A stretch of DNA of 64,000 nucleotides from DASSUW01 sp963774155 (GCA_963774155.1 CAVZDW010000010.1:754845-818844), one strand, 5' to 3'. Shown: positions 52,239 to 61,205, counted from the stretch's first letter. Notes: generated by a model not told the origin, from the sequence alone. A program made the numbers and translations.

Positions 52239-53078
52239 GTGGCTGACTACGCCAACGACGTCCTCGTCGATACCCAGTGGGTCCAGGATCACCTGGACGA
52301 CGACAGCGTCCGCATCGTCGAGGTCGACGAGAACCCGGCGCTCTACGCCGAGGCGCACATCCCGGGCGCCATCGGATTCGACTGGAAGAAGGACCTGCAG
52401 GACCAGCTCAAGCGCGACTTCCTCGGCCCTGAGGACTTCGGCGCGCTCTTCGGTTCGCGCGGCATCTCCAACGAGCACACGATCGTGCTCTACGGCGACC
52501 GCAACAACTGGTTCGCCGCCTACACGTACTGGTACCTCAAGTACTACGGGCACGACAACGTCAAGCTCGTCAACGGCCCGCGCGAGAAGTGGATCGCCGA
52601 GGACCGGCCGACCACGACCGACGTCCCGAGCTACGACGCGACGACCTTCACCGCCCAGCCGGGCGACGACGCCATCCGCGCCAAGCGCGACGAGGTGCTG
52701 GCGGCGCTCGACGCCTCGACCAAGCTGGTCGACGTGCGCTCGCCGCAGGAGTTCTCGGGCGAGCTGATCGCGATGCCGGGCTACGAGCAGGAGGGCGCTC
52801 AGCGCGCCGGCCACATCCCGGGCGCGGCGTCGATCCCGTGGGCGCAGGCGGTCAAGGAGGACGGCACCTTCAAGTCGGCGGACGAGCTGAGCGAGCTCTA
52901 CGGCTCCAAGGGCGTCACCAACGGCGAGCCGATCATCGCCTACTGCCGGATCGGCGAGCGCTCGGCGCACACCTGGTTCGTGCTGCACGAGCTGCTCGGC
53001 AAGCCGGACGTGAAGAACTACGACGGCTCGTGGACCGAGTGGGGCAACATGGTCAACGTGCCGATCGAGAAGGCGTAA
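52239..53078 (+). CDS. Thiosulfate/3-mercaptopyruvate sulfurtransferase (two rhodanese domains)
   Basis: A 279-residue enzyme of two rhodanese domains: an inactive N-terminal one (1-135) and a C-terminal one with the active-site loop CRIGERS (Cys236). It transfers sulfane sulfur to cyanide or thiols. The GTG has AGGAGGAGA 5 nt upstream, a strong Shine-Dalgarno, and TATGAT at 52188-52193 may be the -10 box. Confidence 0.93.
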   Translation: MADYANDVLVDTQWVQDHLDDDSVRIVEVDENPALYAEAHIPGAIGFDWKKDLQDQLKRDFLGPEDFGALFGSRGISNEHTIVLYGDRNNWFAAYTYWYLKYYGHDNVKLVNGPREKWIAEDRPTTTDVPSYDATTFTAQPGDDAIRAKRDEVLAALDASTKLVDVRSPQEFSGELIAMPGYEQEGAQRAGHIPGAASIPWAQAVKEDGTFKSADELSELYGSKGVTNGEPIIAYCRIGERSAHTWFVLHELLGKPDVKNYDGSWTEWGNMVNVPIEKA

Positions 53079-53571
53079 CTCGGCTCAGCAATTCAGAGAG
53101 GATTCGGGCGGTCGCTCCCCAGACGACGTGACCGCCCGCCTCGTACGTCGGGGTGCGGAAGGGGATGCCCTTCCGCACCAGCCGGCGCTCGCCGTAGCCG
53201 GCGCGCAGCTCGTCGAGTGAGAGCTCGAGCACCTCGTCGACCTCGGTGCGCTGCAGGACCCACGCGAAGCCGGCCTCGATCACGCCGACGAACGGGTAGA
53301 TCGCGTAGTTGGTGACGAAGGTCGGCGTGGGCGGGAGCGCGCCCACGATGTTCACGCGGTCCGGCGGGAGCCCGACCTCCTCGTGGGCCTCGCGCAGCGC
53401 CGTGTCGGCCAGCGCCTCGCCCTCGTCGCGGCGACCGCCCGGGAACGAGATCTCGCCCGCGTGGCGCCGCAGGTCGTGACGGCGCCGGGTGAAGACCGCG
53501 TGCAGCGCGCCTCCGCCGTCCTCGAAGACGGGCACCAGCACCGCGGCGTCCTTCCCGCCGTGCACCTCCAT
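53053..53571 (-). CDS. Nudix hydrolase, CoA pyrophosphatase type
   Basis: A 172-residue Nudix protein. The box GGRRDEGEALADTALREAHEEVG (about 46-68) is complete, preceded by the UPF0035 motif LRRHAGEISFPGG of CoA pyrophosphatases. It hydrolyses CoA or ADP-ribose derivatives. In-frame coding-like sequence (LSFAEELAAVLVAPDEALA) extends about 20 codons upstream of the ATG but has only CTG as a possible start. Overlaps the rhodanese 3' end by 26 bp. Confidence 0.88.
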   Translation of the reverse strand: MEVHGGKDAAVLVPVFEDGGGALHAVFTRRRHDLRRHAGEISFPGGRRDEGEALADTALREAHEEVGLPPDRVNIVGALPPTPTFVTNYAIYPFVGVIEAGFAWVLQRTEVDEVLELSLDELRAGYGERRLVRKGIPFRTPTYEAGGHVVWGATARILSELLSRVTPSRSAR

Positions 53572-53641
53572 GGCCAGCGCCTCGTCAGGGGCGACGAGGA
53601 CAGCCGCCAGCTCCTCGGCGAAGCTCAGCCTGAATCCAGGC

Positions 53642-54076
53642 TCAGGCGAGTTCGACTCGCTCGTGGAACATGACCTCGCCCTCCAGCGTGCGATGGACCG
53701 GGCACCTGGCCGCGATGACGCGCAGCTTGTCCATCTGATCCTCGTCGAGGTGCGCGGGCATCTTCAGCACGAGCTCGAACTTCGTCGGGCAGCCGCGCTC
53801 CGCCGGCGTGTACTCCACGTCGACGGCCAGGCCGCTGGTGTCCCAGCCCTTGCGCTGCGCGTACATCTCCATCGTGACCGCGGTGCAGGAGGCCAGCGCG
53901 GCGGCCAGCAGCTCCTGCGGGCTTGGCCCGAGGTCGTCGCCGCCGGCGTCGATCGGCTCGTCGACGGTGAACGTGTGGTCGCCGGCCTTGACGTCGTGGG
54001 CGAACTTCTCGCGCTGGCGCGCGACGGCGCGCATGGAGCGAGTGTCAGCGGATGAGTTGCGATTCAGGAGTGCCAT
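53642..54076 (-). CDS. OsmC-family peroxiredoxin-like protein
   Basis: A 144-residue OsmC/Ohr fold. The two redox cysteines lie in ALASCTAVTMEMYA (about 63) and AARCPVHRTLEG (about 125), the expected pair for thiol-dependent peroxide reduction. Its ATG overlaps the DUF1015 stop by 1 bp. Protects against organic or fatty-acid hydroperoxides. Confidence 0.88.
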   Translation of the reverse strand: MALLNRNSSADTRSMRAVARQREKFAHDVKAGDHTFTVDEPIDAGGDDLGPSPQELLAAALASCTAVTMEMYAQRKGWDTSGLAVDVEYTPAERGCPTKFELVLKMPAHLDEDQMDKLRVIAARCPVHRTLEGEVMFHERVELA

Positions 54077-55317
54077 CAGTCCAAGAGATTGAACACCATG
54101 CCGGTAAGCACCTTAGGAAAGAAGTAGGTGCTCTTCGGCGGCATGCTCTCGCCGGTCGCCGCGACGTCGCGCACGCGGGCGACCGGCGTGCCGCTCATGA
54201 AGAAGGCCGCCTGCGCCTCGCCGGACTCCACGCGCTCGCGCGCCTGGGCGGTGTCGCGCGCGTAATCGAGGCCGTGCAGGTGCGAGATGTCGTCCTCGCT
54301 CATGCCCAGCGCGCCCTCCAGCACGAGGGCCTCGAGCACCGCGGTGTCGAGCTGCCGGTAGGGCTCGGGCTTGTCGGGGAGGGCGGCGGCGACGGTCCCG
54401 GGGTCGCGGAGCGTGAGCCGCTGCGGCGTGCCCGAGCCGTCGAGGTAGCCCATCCGCACCAGCCCGTCGTCGTCGCCGGTCGGCTCGAGGTCGTCGGCGG
54501 CGATCTCGGCGCTCTCGAAGTCGCGCTCGAGTGTGGCGCGCAGGGACTCGCGGCGGGCGTCGTCGAGCTCGGTGAGCAGGCGGTGGGTGGGGAAGACGGT
54601 CAGCCCGGGGTCCTGGAGCGCGACCAGGCACATGAGCACGTGGCCGGCGCCGCCCTCCTCGTGGTACACGCGCGCGGTCTCGTACCGGTGGTGGCCGTCG
54701 GCGATCAGGAGCTCCTTGTCGGCCAGGGCCGCCTCCACGGTCGCGGCGGCGCCGGCGTCGGCGATCCGCCACAGCCGGTGCACCGTGCCGTCGTCGTCGC
54801 GGACCTCGGCCCAGGGCTCGTCGCCGAGATGCGGCTCGAGCGCGCCCCACGCGGCCCCGGCCGGGTCGTCGTAGAGCGAGAAGATCGGGGAGAGGTTCGC
54901 GCGCGTGGCACGGGTGAGCCGCAGCCGGTCCTCCTTCGGGCCGGGATGCGTGCGCTCGTGCGGGCGGATCCGCCCCGGCCCGTAGTCCTCGACCTTCACG
55001 CGCGCGAAGAACCCGTGGCGGGTGCGGCGGCGGCCGTCGGGACCGGTGTACTCCTGCTCGAGCGCCCACAGCGCGGGCTCCGAATCGCGGACGAGGATGC
55101 CGTCGGCCTGCCACTGCCCGAACACCTCGGCGGCGTGGGCGTAGGGGTCGTCGCCCTGGGGGAGGTCGATCTCGACGACGTTGTACGGCGACTGGGCGAG
55201 CAGCTCCGCCCGCTGGGCGGCGTCGATGACGTCGTAGGGCGGCGCGACGACGGGCTGGAGCCCGTGCGTGCGGTCGCGGTCGTAGTGGAGCGCGCGGAAG
55301 GGGAGGACTTCGGCCAT
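54076..55317 (-). CDS. DUF1015 family protein
   Basis: A 413-residue protein of a family common in actinobacteria and clostridia, often annotated as HTH-domain or SpoOJ-linked but without a proven function. The start LPFRALHYDRDRT and VAPPYDVIDAAQRAEL near residue 27, and the ADGHHRYETARVY motif near 210, are family signatures. Start codon clear. Coupled to osmC downstream. Confidence 0.82.
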   Translation of the reverse strand: MAEVLPFRALHYDRDRTHGLQPVVAPPYDVIDAAQRAELLAQSPYNVVEIDLPQGDDPYAHAAEVFGQWQADGILVRDSEPALWALEQEYTGPDGRRRTRHGFFARVKVEDYGPGRIRPHERTHPGPKEDRLRLTRATRANLSPIFSLYDDPAGAAWGALEPHLGDEPWAEVRDDDGTVHRLWRIADAGAAATVEAALADKELLIADGHHRYETARVYHEEGGAGHVLMCLVALQDPGLTVFPTHRLLTELDDARRESLRATLERDFESAEIAADDLEPTGDDDGLVRMGYLDGSGTPQRLTLRDPGTVAAALPDKPEPYRQLDTAVLEALVLEGALGMSEDDISHLHGLDYARDTAQARERVESGEAQAAFFMSGTPVARVRDVAATGESMPPKSTYFFPKVLTGMVFNLLD

Positions 55318-55329
55318 GTGCGCCGCAGG

Positions 55330-55902
55330 CTAGCGGCGCACCCCGAAATCGACGGTGTAGGTCGCGCCCGCCGCGTCGGAGACCGGCACGCCGACGACGA
55401 TGCCGACGCCCAGCTCGCGGAAGGAGCGCTTGAGGATGTTGGCGCGGTGGCCGGGGGACTGCATCCAGGCGTCGACGGCGCCGCGCGGCGTGCCGAACGA
55501 GCCGGTGCCCCAAGCGAGGTTCTCGCCGAGCGACCAGCCCTGGTCCTCGCGGACGTACTTGGCGCGCAGGATGCGGTCGACCATCGTCACGCCCTTCGGC
55601 GTGGTGTGCTCGAAGAAGCGGTTCTTGACCATGTCCTGCGAGTGGCCGAGGGCGGCCTTGCGGAGGCGGGGGTTCTCACGCAGCGACGGGAGGTCGTTCG
55701 CCGCGCGGACCTGGTTGTGCAGGCAGAGGATCGCGTCGCGGACGCGGCCGAGGTTGTCCTTGGTGACCTCGAGATCGGCGTCGGCGCACTCCTGGGCGGC
55801 CTGGGCCGGGACCTTCTGCTTGGCCTCCGCGATGCCCGTGGCGGGCACGAGCAGGAGGGCCGTGAGGAGGGTGCTGAGGAGTGTGCGGAAGGTGAGCGAC
55901 AT
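55330..55902 (-). CDS. Secreted CAP/SCP (Cys-rich secretory, antigen 5, PR-1) domain protein
   Basis: A 190-residue protein with signal peptide (1-26) and a CAP domain: LHNQVRAANDLPSLRENPRLRKAALGHSQDM (about 60-90), HTTPKG, and GENLAWGTG with the SPGHRANIL motif (about 147). The CAP histidines and glutamates are present. Related to YkwD. Role on the cell surface not known. It is 12 bp from the DUF1015 gene. Confidence 0.88.
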   Translation of the reverse strand: MSLTFRTLLSTLLTALLLVPATGIAEAKQKVPAQAAQECADADLEVTKDNLGRVRDAILCLHNQVRAANDLPSLRENPRLRKAALGHSQDMVKNRFFEHTTPKGVTMVDRILRAKYVREDQGWSLGENLAWGTGSFGTPRGAVDAWMQSPGHRANILKRSFRELGVGIVVGVPVSDAAGATYTVDFGVRR

Positions 55903-56012
55903 ATCTGGCGACCCGGCTGGCTCCGTGAGCTCCGTGGCTTTGCGTCCCACCCTCGCGGGCGGTTTGCCTTTTTCTTGTCACCGCAGGTCATCGACCAGCG
56001 CCGTGCGGGTCT

Positions 56013-56948
56013 TTAGGCAACTTTCGTCGAGCGCCAGGCCGGCACGTTCTCGGCCTCCGGCGCCGGCTGGTGGCTCTGCACCCAGGCCACCGCGACGACG
56101 ACCAGCATGCCCCCGCCGACCTGGATCGCGGTGAGCGCCTCGTCGTGCACGATCCAGGCGATGATGGTCGCGATCGGCGGCTCCAGGGCCGCGATCACGC
56201 CGACCCGCGCGGCCGGCAGGTGCCGCAGCGCGGTCAGGTTGAGCAGGAACGGGATCAGCGTGCCGCACGTGGCCACCGTGACGGCCAGCGCCAGCGTCCC
56301 CGGGTCCGCGTAGTCGGCGTACGGGAACGTCCACGGCGGGCTGATGACCAGCCAGAACAGGGTCGCGAACCCCAGGGCCCAGACCAGCGTCGTGAACGCG
56401 TCGTACGCGTGGCCGGCCCGCTCGAAGCCGACGAAGTACACGGCCAGGGTGATGGCGGCGACGATCGCGAAGGCCACGCCGAGCCCGTCGAGGTCCCCGG
56501 CGTCGTAGATCTCGACCACCAGCGCCGATCCCAGCACCGACAGCGCGACCGCTCCGTAGAGCGAGGGCTTGAGGCGCCGGCCGTGGGCGAAGCGCAGCCA
56601 GAGGAGCACGAGCATCGGCCCGGTGAACTGGATGGTCAGGGCGACGCTGATGGGCAGCCGCTCGACGGCGAGGAAGTACGAGAACTGCACGATCGCGAGC
56701 CCGGCGATCCCGAGCCACGCCATCCGCGGGACGTCACCTTTGGCGATTCGGAGCCGCCGCGGAGCCACGACCGCCAGCGTGCCCGCGAGCAGGGCGAACG
56801 CGACGGTCACCCGCACCTGGCTCAGGCTGGCGGCTGAGACCCCGTCGTCGAACAGGAACCGCACCACCGAGCCGTTGACCGCGAAGAACGTGGCCGCGAC
56901 CGCGGCGAGCAGATAGCCCAGCTGCGGGCGGCGGCGGTCGGCGGACAT
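56013..56948 (-). CDS. EamA-family (DMT) transporter
   Basis: A 311-residue membrane protein with ten helices in two EamA repeats (about 10-145 and 160-290). The second repeat ends ALEPPIATIIAWIVHDEAL, the EamA/RhtA signature. Exports amino acids or other metabolites. ATG at 56946-56948 preferred over one 24 bp upstream. Transcribed away from the tRNA gene. Confidence 0.9.
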   Translation of the reverse strand: MSADRRRPQLGYLLAAVAATFFAVNGSVVRFLFDDGVSAASLSQVRVTVAFALLAGTLAVVAPRRLRIAKGDVPRMAWLGIAGLAIVQFSYFLAVERLPISVALTIQFTGPMLVLLWLRFAHGRRLKPSLYGAVALSVLGSALVVEIYDAGDLDGLGVAFAIVAAITLAVYFVGFERAGHAYDAFTTLVWALGFATLFWLVISPPWTFPYADYADPGTLALAVTVATCGTLIPFLLNLTALRHLPAARVGVIAALEPPIATIIAWIVHDEALTAIQVGGGMLVVVAVAWVQSHQPAPEAENVPAWRSTKVA

Positions 56949-56999
56949 GAGCCGGGCATTGTGGCGGGCCACCCCACGGCACTGCCATACTCGGCCGCT

Positions 57000-57074
57000 C
57001 GGGGCGTAGCTCAGCCTGGTAGAGCGCCGCGTTTGGGTCGCGGAGGTTCGCTGGTTCGAATCCAGTCGCCCCGA
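57000..57074 (+). tRNA. tRNA-Pro (TGG)
   Basis: Acceptor arm CGGGGCG pairs fully with CGCCCCG; D stem GCTC/GAGC; anticodon stem CCGCG/CGCGG with loop TTTGGGT (anticodon TGG, 57034-57036); T arm GCTGG-TTCGAAT-CCAGT. The variable loop is 6 nt (AGGTTC), one more than is normal for this class; one T may be an extra base. CCA is not encoded. Confidence 0.93.
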
Positions 57075-57099
57075 CTTTGCGTCGCTGGTTCGAATCCAG
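57048..57099 (+). repeat. Direct repeat of the tRNA-Pro T-arm (candidate attachment site)
   Basis: The 18 bp TCGCTGGTTCGAATCCAG occurs inside the tRNA (57048-57065) and again at 57082-57099, 17 bp after the first copy ends. Partial copies of a tRNA 3' end next to the gene are typical of integrase attachment sites. No integrase is seen in the window. Confidence 0.65.
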
Positions 57100-57601
57100 C
57101 GCTCGAGTGCGCGGATCGGCGCTGCAGCGCGATTCCCGGCCGCACACGCGCCTCACGGTCGTCGCGAGCGACCGCACACGGCGTGCTCGGCTGACTGCCG
57201 AGGGACCAGCGCCACGGCGGGCGGGTCCTGTCAGGAAGTCATCCCGCCCGCCCCGCCGTCCACTTTGCGGTCCACGTCCCGCCGGTTCGTCACGCCGCGG
57301 GTAGGGCCCCGCAAAGCTGGCCGGCCCGCAGCGCCCCTTCCTGCCACCCACCCGAGGAGCGTTCAGATCGCGGAAGGGACACGATGCTCGTTACTCCTGG
57401 TTCGCATGGATACCAGCCCCCGGCTCGGCCGCGATCTTGACTTGCGCAAGCAGGCGATTGCGAAAGCGGACGGCCGTAAGGGGGAACGCGGCCTGGCTGG
57501 TCAGAGCGCCCATGCTGTGGCTACGCAAAGCGCCGGGCACGCGGGTCGATCGCGGAGGCGTGCACTCGCACATGCCGACCACAGGCGCATAGCATTTACG
57601 T
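57100..57601. other. Gene-poor stretch after the tRNA
   Basis: No protein I can recognise on either strand; frames present are short and compositionally poor. The right end contains TAGCAT (57590-57595), a probable -10 box for the next gene. Confidence 0.5.
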
Positions 57602-58678
57602 GTGGACCAGGAGATTCGCTTCTGCGTCGCGCCGGACGGCGTGCGGCTCGCATGGGCGAGGCACGGCAGCGGCCCGCCGATCGTGAAGGCCGGCAACTGG
57701 CTCACTCATGTCGAGTTCGACTGGCGGAGCCCGGTCTGGCGTCACTGGCTGGAGGGGTTGGGCGAAAGGCACACGTTCGTTCGGTACGACGAGCGCGGTT
57801 GTGGCCTCTCCGATCGAGCGCCCGGAGAGCTCTCGCTGGACCGCTGGGTGGAGGACCTCGAGAGCGTCGTCGACGCCGCCGGGCTCGACCGTTTCGTGCT
57901 GCTCGGGATATCGCAAGGGGCGGCGACAGCCGTCGCATATGCCGCGCGTCATCCCGAACGAGTCGAGCGGCTCGTCCTCTACGGCGGCTACGCGCGAGGA
58001 CGGCTGCGCCGGGGCGAAAGCGAGCGCCGGCGACACGAAGCTCTGGTCACTGTCATCCGCGCAGGCTGGGCCGACCCTGATCCGACGTTCCGCCATCTCT
58101 TCACGATGCTCTTCCTGCCCGAGGGAAGCCAGGAGCAGATGGCCTGGTACGACGAGCTCCAGCGCCGATCGGCGTCGCCGGAAACCGCTGTCTGGCTCTA
58201 CCAGGCCCGCGCCGCCGTCGATGTCCGCGAGCTCGTCCCTCGCGTGACGGTGGATGCCCTCGTGGCTCATGCCCGCGACGACCGGGTGGTGCCGTTCGAA
58301 GAGGGGCGGATCCTCGCTTCCCTGCTTCCGAGAGCGCGGCTGCTGCCTCTCGAGTCTTGTAACCACATCCTCCTGCCCGACGAGCCGGCCTGGCGTCGCT
58401 TCCTCGCCGAGTTCCACGCCTTCCTCGCCCTGCCGATGGCTCCGGCCCGTTCCGAGTTCCCCGCGTTCAGCAACCGCGAGCTAGAAGTGCTCGAGTTGGT
58501 GGCGAGCGGACTCAACAACGAGCAGATCGCCTCGCGGCTGTACATCAGCGCCCGCACCGTCGAGCGCCACCTCTCGAACATCTACTTCAAGCTCGGCGTC
58601 TCGGGGAAGGCGGCACGGGCGGCGGCCGCCGCCCGGTTCGCGCGACGAGGCGAGGCGGCCGCGGTCCCGGAGGCGTAA
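57602..58678 (+). CDS. Alpha/beta hydrolase fused to a C-terminal LuxR helix-turn-helix
   Basis: A 358-residue protein. The N-terminal alpha/beta-hydrolase fold (about 1-275) has oxyanion/nucleophile motif LGISQGAATAVAYA (Ser near 103), acid in HARDDRVVPFEEG and His in ESCNHILLPDEPAW. The LuxR domain (about 290-350) has FSNRELEVLELVASGLNNEQIASRLYISARTVERHL. It may sense or cleave a small ligand and act as a transcription factor. The GTG follows TAGCAT by 6 nt. SBP56 gene downstream may be its target. Confidence 0.85.
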   Translation: MDQEIRFCVAPDGVRLAWARHGSGPPIVKAGNWLTHVEFDWRSPVWRHWLEGLGERHTFVRYDERGCGLSDRAPGELSLDRWVEDLESVVDAAGLDRFVLLGISQGAATAVAYAARHPERVERLVLYGGYARGRLRRGESERRRHEALVTVIRAGWADPDPTFRHLFTMLFLPEGSQEQMAWYDELQRRSASPETAVWLYQARAAVDVRELVPRVTVDALVAHARDDRVVPFEEGRILASLLPRARLLPLESCNHILLPDEPAWRRFLAEFHAFLALPMAPARSEFPAFSNRELEVLELVASGLNNEQIASRLYISARTVERHLSNIYFKLGVSGKAARAAAAARFARRGEAAAVPEA

Positions 58679-58813
58679 GCGGCCGCACGCGTCTGCGTGT
58701 ACGCCGTCACGCCGCTCGTATGAGGTCACGAACGTTGCGTGCTGGCACCGATGCGGTCGTTGTCCCTGGGACGTAGCGTCGCGGCTGTCCACCCACCAAC
58801 GGAGGCCCGCGAG

Positions 58814-60122
58814 ATGTTGTACGCGTCACCTGAAGAGGCGTCTCATGCCGCACCGGAGGAGTTCCTGTACCTCGCCTGCCTGCACGAGGGGACTGGCGTC
58901 CGCGCCCCAGACTTCCTCGCCGTCGTCGACGCCGAGGACGGGCGGGTCATCCACGAGACGCCGATGCCGAACGTGGGCGACGAGCTCCACCACTTCGGCT
59001 GGAACCGCTGCAGCTCCGCATGCCACGGCCCGGATCGCTCGCACCTGGTCCTGCCCGGGTTCCGCTCGTCGCGGATCCACATCCTCAACGTTGCCGACGA
59101 CCCGCGCCGGCCCTTCGTCGAGAAGGTGATCGAGCGGTACGAACTCGTCGAGAGGACGGGCTACACGCGGCCGCACACGGTCCACTGCATGCCGGGCGAC
59201 AACATTGTCGTGAGCATGCTCGGCGACCATGAGGGCGGCGGCGCCGGCGGCTTCGCGGTGATCGACGCCCGGACATTCGAGCTGAAGGGCCGCTGGGAGA
59301 ACGGCGGAGCGCGGCCGCCTCTCAACTACGACTTCTGGTACCAGCCGCGCAGAAACGTCCTCGTCTCGTCGGAGTTCGGCGAGCCGAATGCCTACGAGGA
59401 GGGCTTTGACATCGCGGATGTCGAAGCCGGCCGGTACGGACAGCGGCTGCACTTCTGGGATCTGGGCGAGCGACGGCTGGACCAGACGATCGACCTCGGA
59501 GAGGCCGGCTTGGTCCCGCTCGAGGTCCGATGGCTCCACGACCCGGACGCGATGGAGGGATTCGTCGGCGCGGCCCTGTCGAGCAACATCTTCCGCTGGC
59601 ACCGGGCGAACGGCTCTTGGCAAGCGGACCAGGTGGTCTCGGTCGACAACGCGGAGCTCGACGGCTGGCCGCTACCGGGCGGCGTCCCCGGTCTGATCAC
59701 CGACCTGCTCGTCTCGATGGACGACCGCTTCCTGTATCTGTCGAACTGGCTGCACGGCGACCTCCGGCAGTACGACATCTCCGACCCCGCCCAGCCGCGT
59801 CTGACCGGGCGGCTGTGGCTCGGCGGACTGCTCGGAAAGCCGGACGCCGCCGGTCGCGAACTGAACGGCGGGCCCCAGATGATCCAGCTGTCGCTCGACG
59901 GGCGACGGCTCTACGTCACCAACTCGCTCTACTCCACCTGGGACAACCAGTTCTATCCCGGCTTGCGCTCGTGGCTCCTGCGAGTCAACTGCGCGCCGGA
60001 CGGCGGAATGGAAGTCGATCCGGACTTCTTCGTCGACTTCCACGACCGCCCCGGCGGTCCCGGCACGAGCCCACGAGGTTCGCCTCCAGAGCGGCGACTG
60101 CACGACCGAGATCTTCCAGTGA
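58814..60122 (+). CDS. SBP56-family selenium-binding protein / methanethiol oxidase, 3' frameshift
   Basis: About 435 residues after correction. LGLACLHEGTG-like start, CSSACHGPDRSHLVLPGFRSSRIHI, RPHTVHCMPG and GGPQMIQLSLDGRRLYVTNSLYSTWDNQFYP are family motifs, with the copper-binding histidines. One extra C near 60054-60063 shifts the frame; the other frame gives the expected HEVRLQSGDCTTEIFQ and stop at 60120-60122. ATG 58814 has GGAGG 8 nt upstream. It oxidises methanethiol in bacteria studied so far. Confidence 0.85.
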
Positions 60123-60265
60123 CTCCGGTCATCGCGCACATCGCCGGGTTCCCGGTCGAGGAGACGCTCGGTGCGTTGGGTCCGATGCTGCTCGCGGCGA
60201 TAGGAGCGGGCCTCGCCACCGTGAGAGCCCACGTGCGACGCTGGCGCCTACCGCCGCGCGCATAA
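60119..60265 (+). CDS. 48-residue membrane protein coupled to SBP56
   Basis: The GTG at 60119 overlaps the corrected SBP56 stop as GTGA. It begins MTPVIAHIAGFPVEETLG, then one hydrophobic helix (about 19-36) and a basic tail. As the raw sequence stands, its frame is continuous with SBP56 through the frameshift, so it looks like a C-terminal extension. Function unknown. Confidence 0.6.
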   Translation: MTPVIAHIAGFPVEETLGALGPMLLAAIGAGLATVRAHVRRWRLPPRA

Positions 60266-60309
60266 AGCCGCGAGAGCGCTCGGTTCGCCGGTCCACGAGG
60301 AGGTCAGAC

Positions 60310-60705
60310 GTGTCGCATCCCGCCAACACACCGGAGGTCACCACCGATGACGCCGCTGTGGTCGCCTGCACTCTCGACTACTTCCAGGCCTGGTTCGAGG
60401 GCGACAGCGAGCGCATGGATCGGGTCCTTCACGCGGCGCTCGCCAAGCGCTCCATGAGGCAGGTCGACCCTGCCTCCGACGAGCTGAGGAGCGTCACGAA
60501 GGAGCAGATGGTCGCTTGGACGGCCGAGGGCGAAGGCAAAAGCCTCAACGCGGGCGGCGAACGTGAGATCCACGTCGAGGTCGTCGACCTCTACGGGAAC
60601 ATCGCCAGCGTCGTCGTGCGGTCATCCGTGTACCGCGAATACCTCCATCTCGTGCGCACCGACGACGGATGGAGGATCGCCAACGCTCTCTGGCACCTCA
60701 CGTGA
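60310..60705 (+). CDS. NTF2-like / lumazine-binding-like small protein
   Basis: A 131-residue alpha+beta protein with a cone-shaped NTF2-like pattern: VACTLDYFQAWFEGDSERMDRVLH, then RREI..HVEVVDLYGNIASVVVRSSVYREYLHLVRTDDGWRIANALWH. These proteins bind small ligands or catalyse simple reactions. The GTG has AGGAGG 6 nt upstream. Follows the SBP56 pair by 45 bp and may belong to its operon. Confidence 0.78.
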   Translation: MSHPANTPEVTTDDAAVVACTLDYFQAWFEGDSERMDRVLHAALAKRSMRQVDPASDELRSVTKEQMVAWTAEGEGKSLNAGGEREIHVEVVDLYGNIASVVVRSSVYREYLHLVRTDDGWRIANALWHLT

Positions 60706-61205
60706 CAGCTGACGCAGTCGCCTGAAGATCGAGATCCCGGCGGTCGTTCTTGTGCGCGTGCAGTGATCTCGCACGCGCGCCGGCGGGGCTCGCTCGTTCT
60801 CGGCGAAGCGGCGGAGGATCGCATCAGCGAGGCCGCCAGCGCACAGCCGTGTCCGTCTACTAGTGGAGGGAGCACTCAGGCGGGAGTGCTCGCTTCGCCT
60901 GCGAAGCGGGCGCGACGGCACCCGAGCACAAGACGCTCGCAACGGGACGAACAACAGAAGCGACACTCGGCCCGACCCGCTGCATCCGCTGCATAGGCAC
61001 AACGTCGGCGGGCGCCAGCTTCTGGTCGGAGTGAGCTCGAGCACCGTCGCTGTCGCAATGAGGGATGGAAAGCGACAGTCGCGGCGAGCGAGGGTCTCGC
61101 TATCGCCTCCAGGCGAAAGCGAGAGTGCGCCGCCGCCGGGCGTGACGTAGCATCGGCGTGGCGCGGATCTCGTATCGCCGCCATGTCACGTGCAAGGAGG
61201 AACCG
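60706..61205. other. Gene-poor stretch with two adjacent hairpins
   Basis: No convincing gene. Inverted repeat GAGCACTC (60870-60877) / GAGTGCTC (60884-60891) is followed at once by GCTTCGC (60892-60898) / GCGAAGC (60901-60907). These could form a double hairpin terminator or a small RNA. A TAGCAT-like hexamer near 61149-61154 may be the promoter of the next gene. Confidence 0.45.

Noticed and set aside
54052..56016. 654-codon plus-strand frame opposite DUF1015 and CAP genes
   Set aside because: Mirror frame of well-supported genes on the minus strand.
57602..58678. Quorum-sensing lactone receptor or lactonase
   Set aside because: The N-terminal part is an alpha/beta hydrolase, not an autoinducer-binding domain, and a LuxI-like gene is absent.
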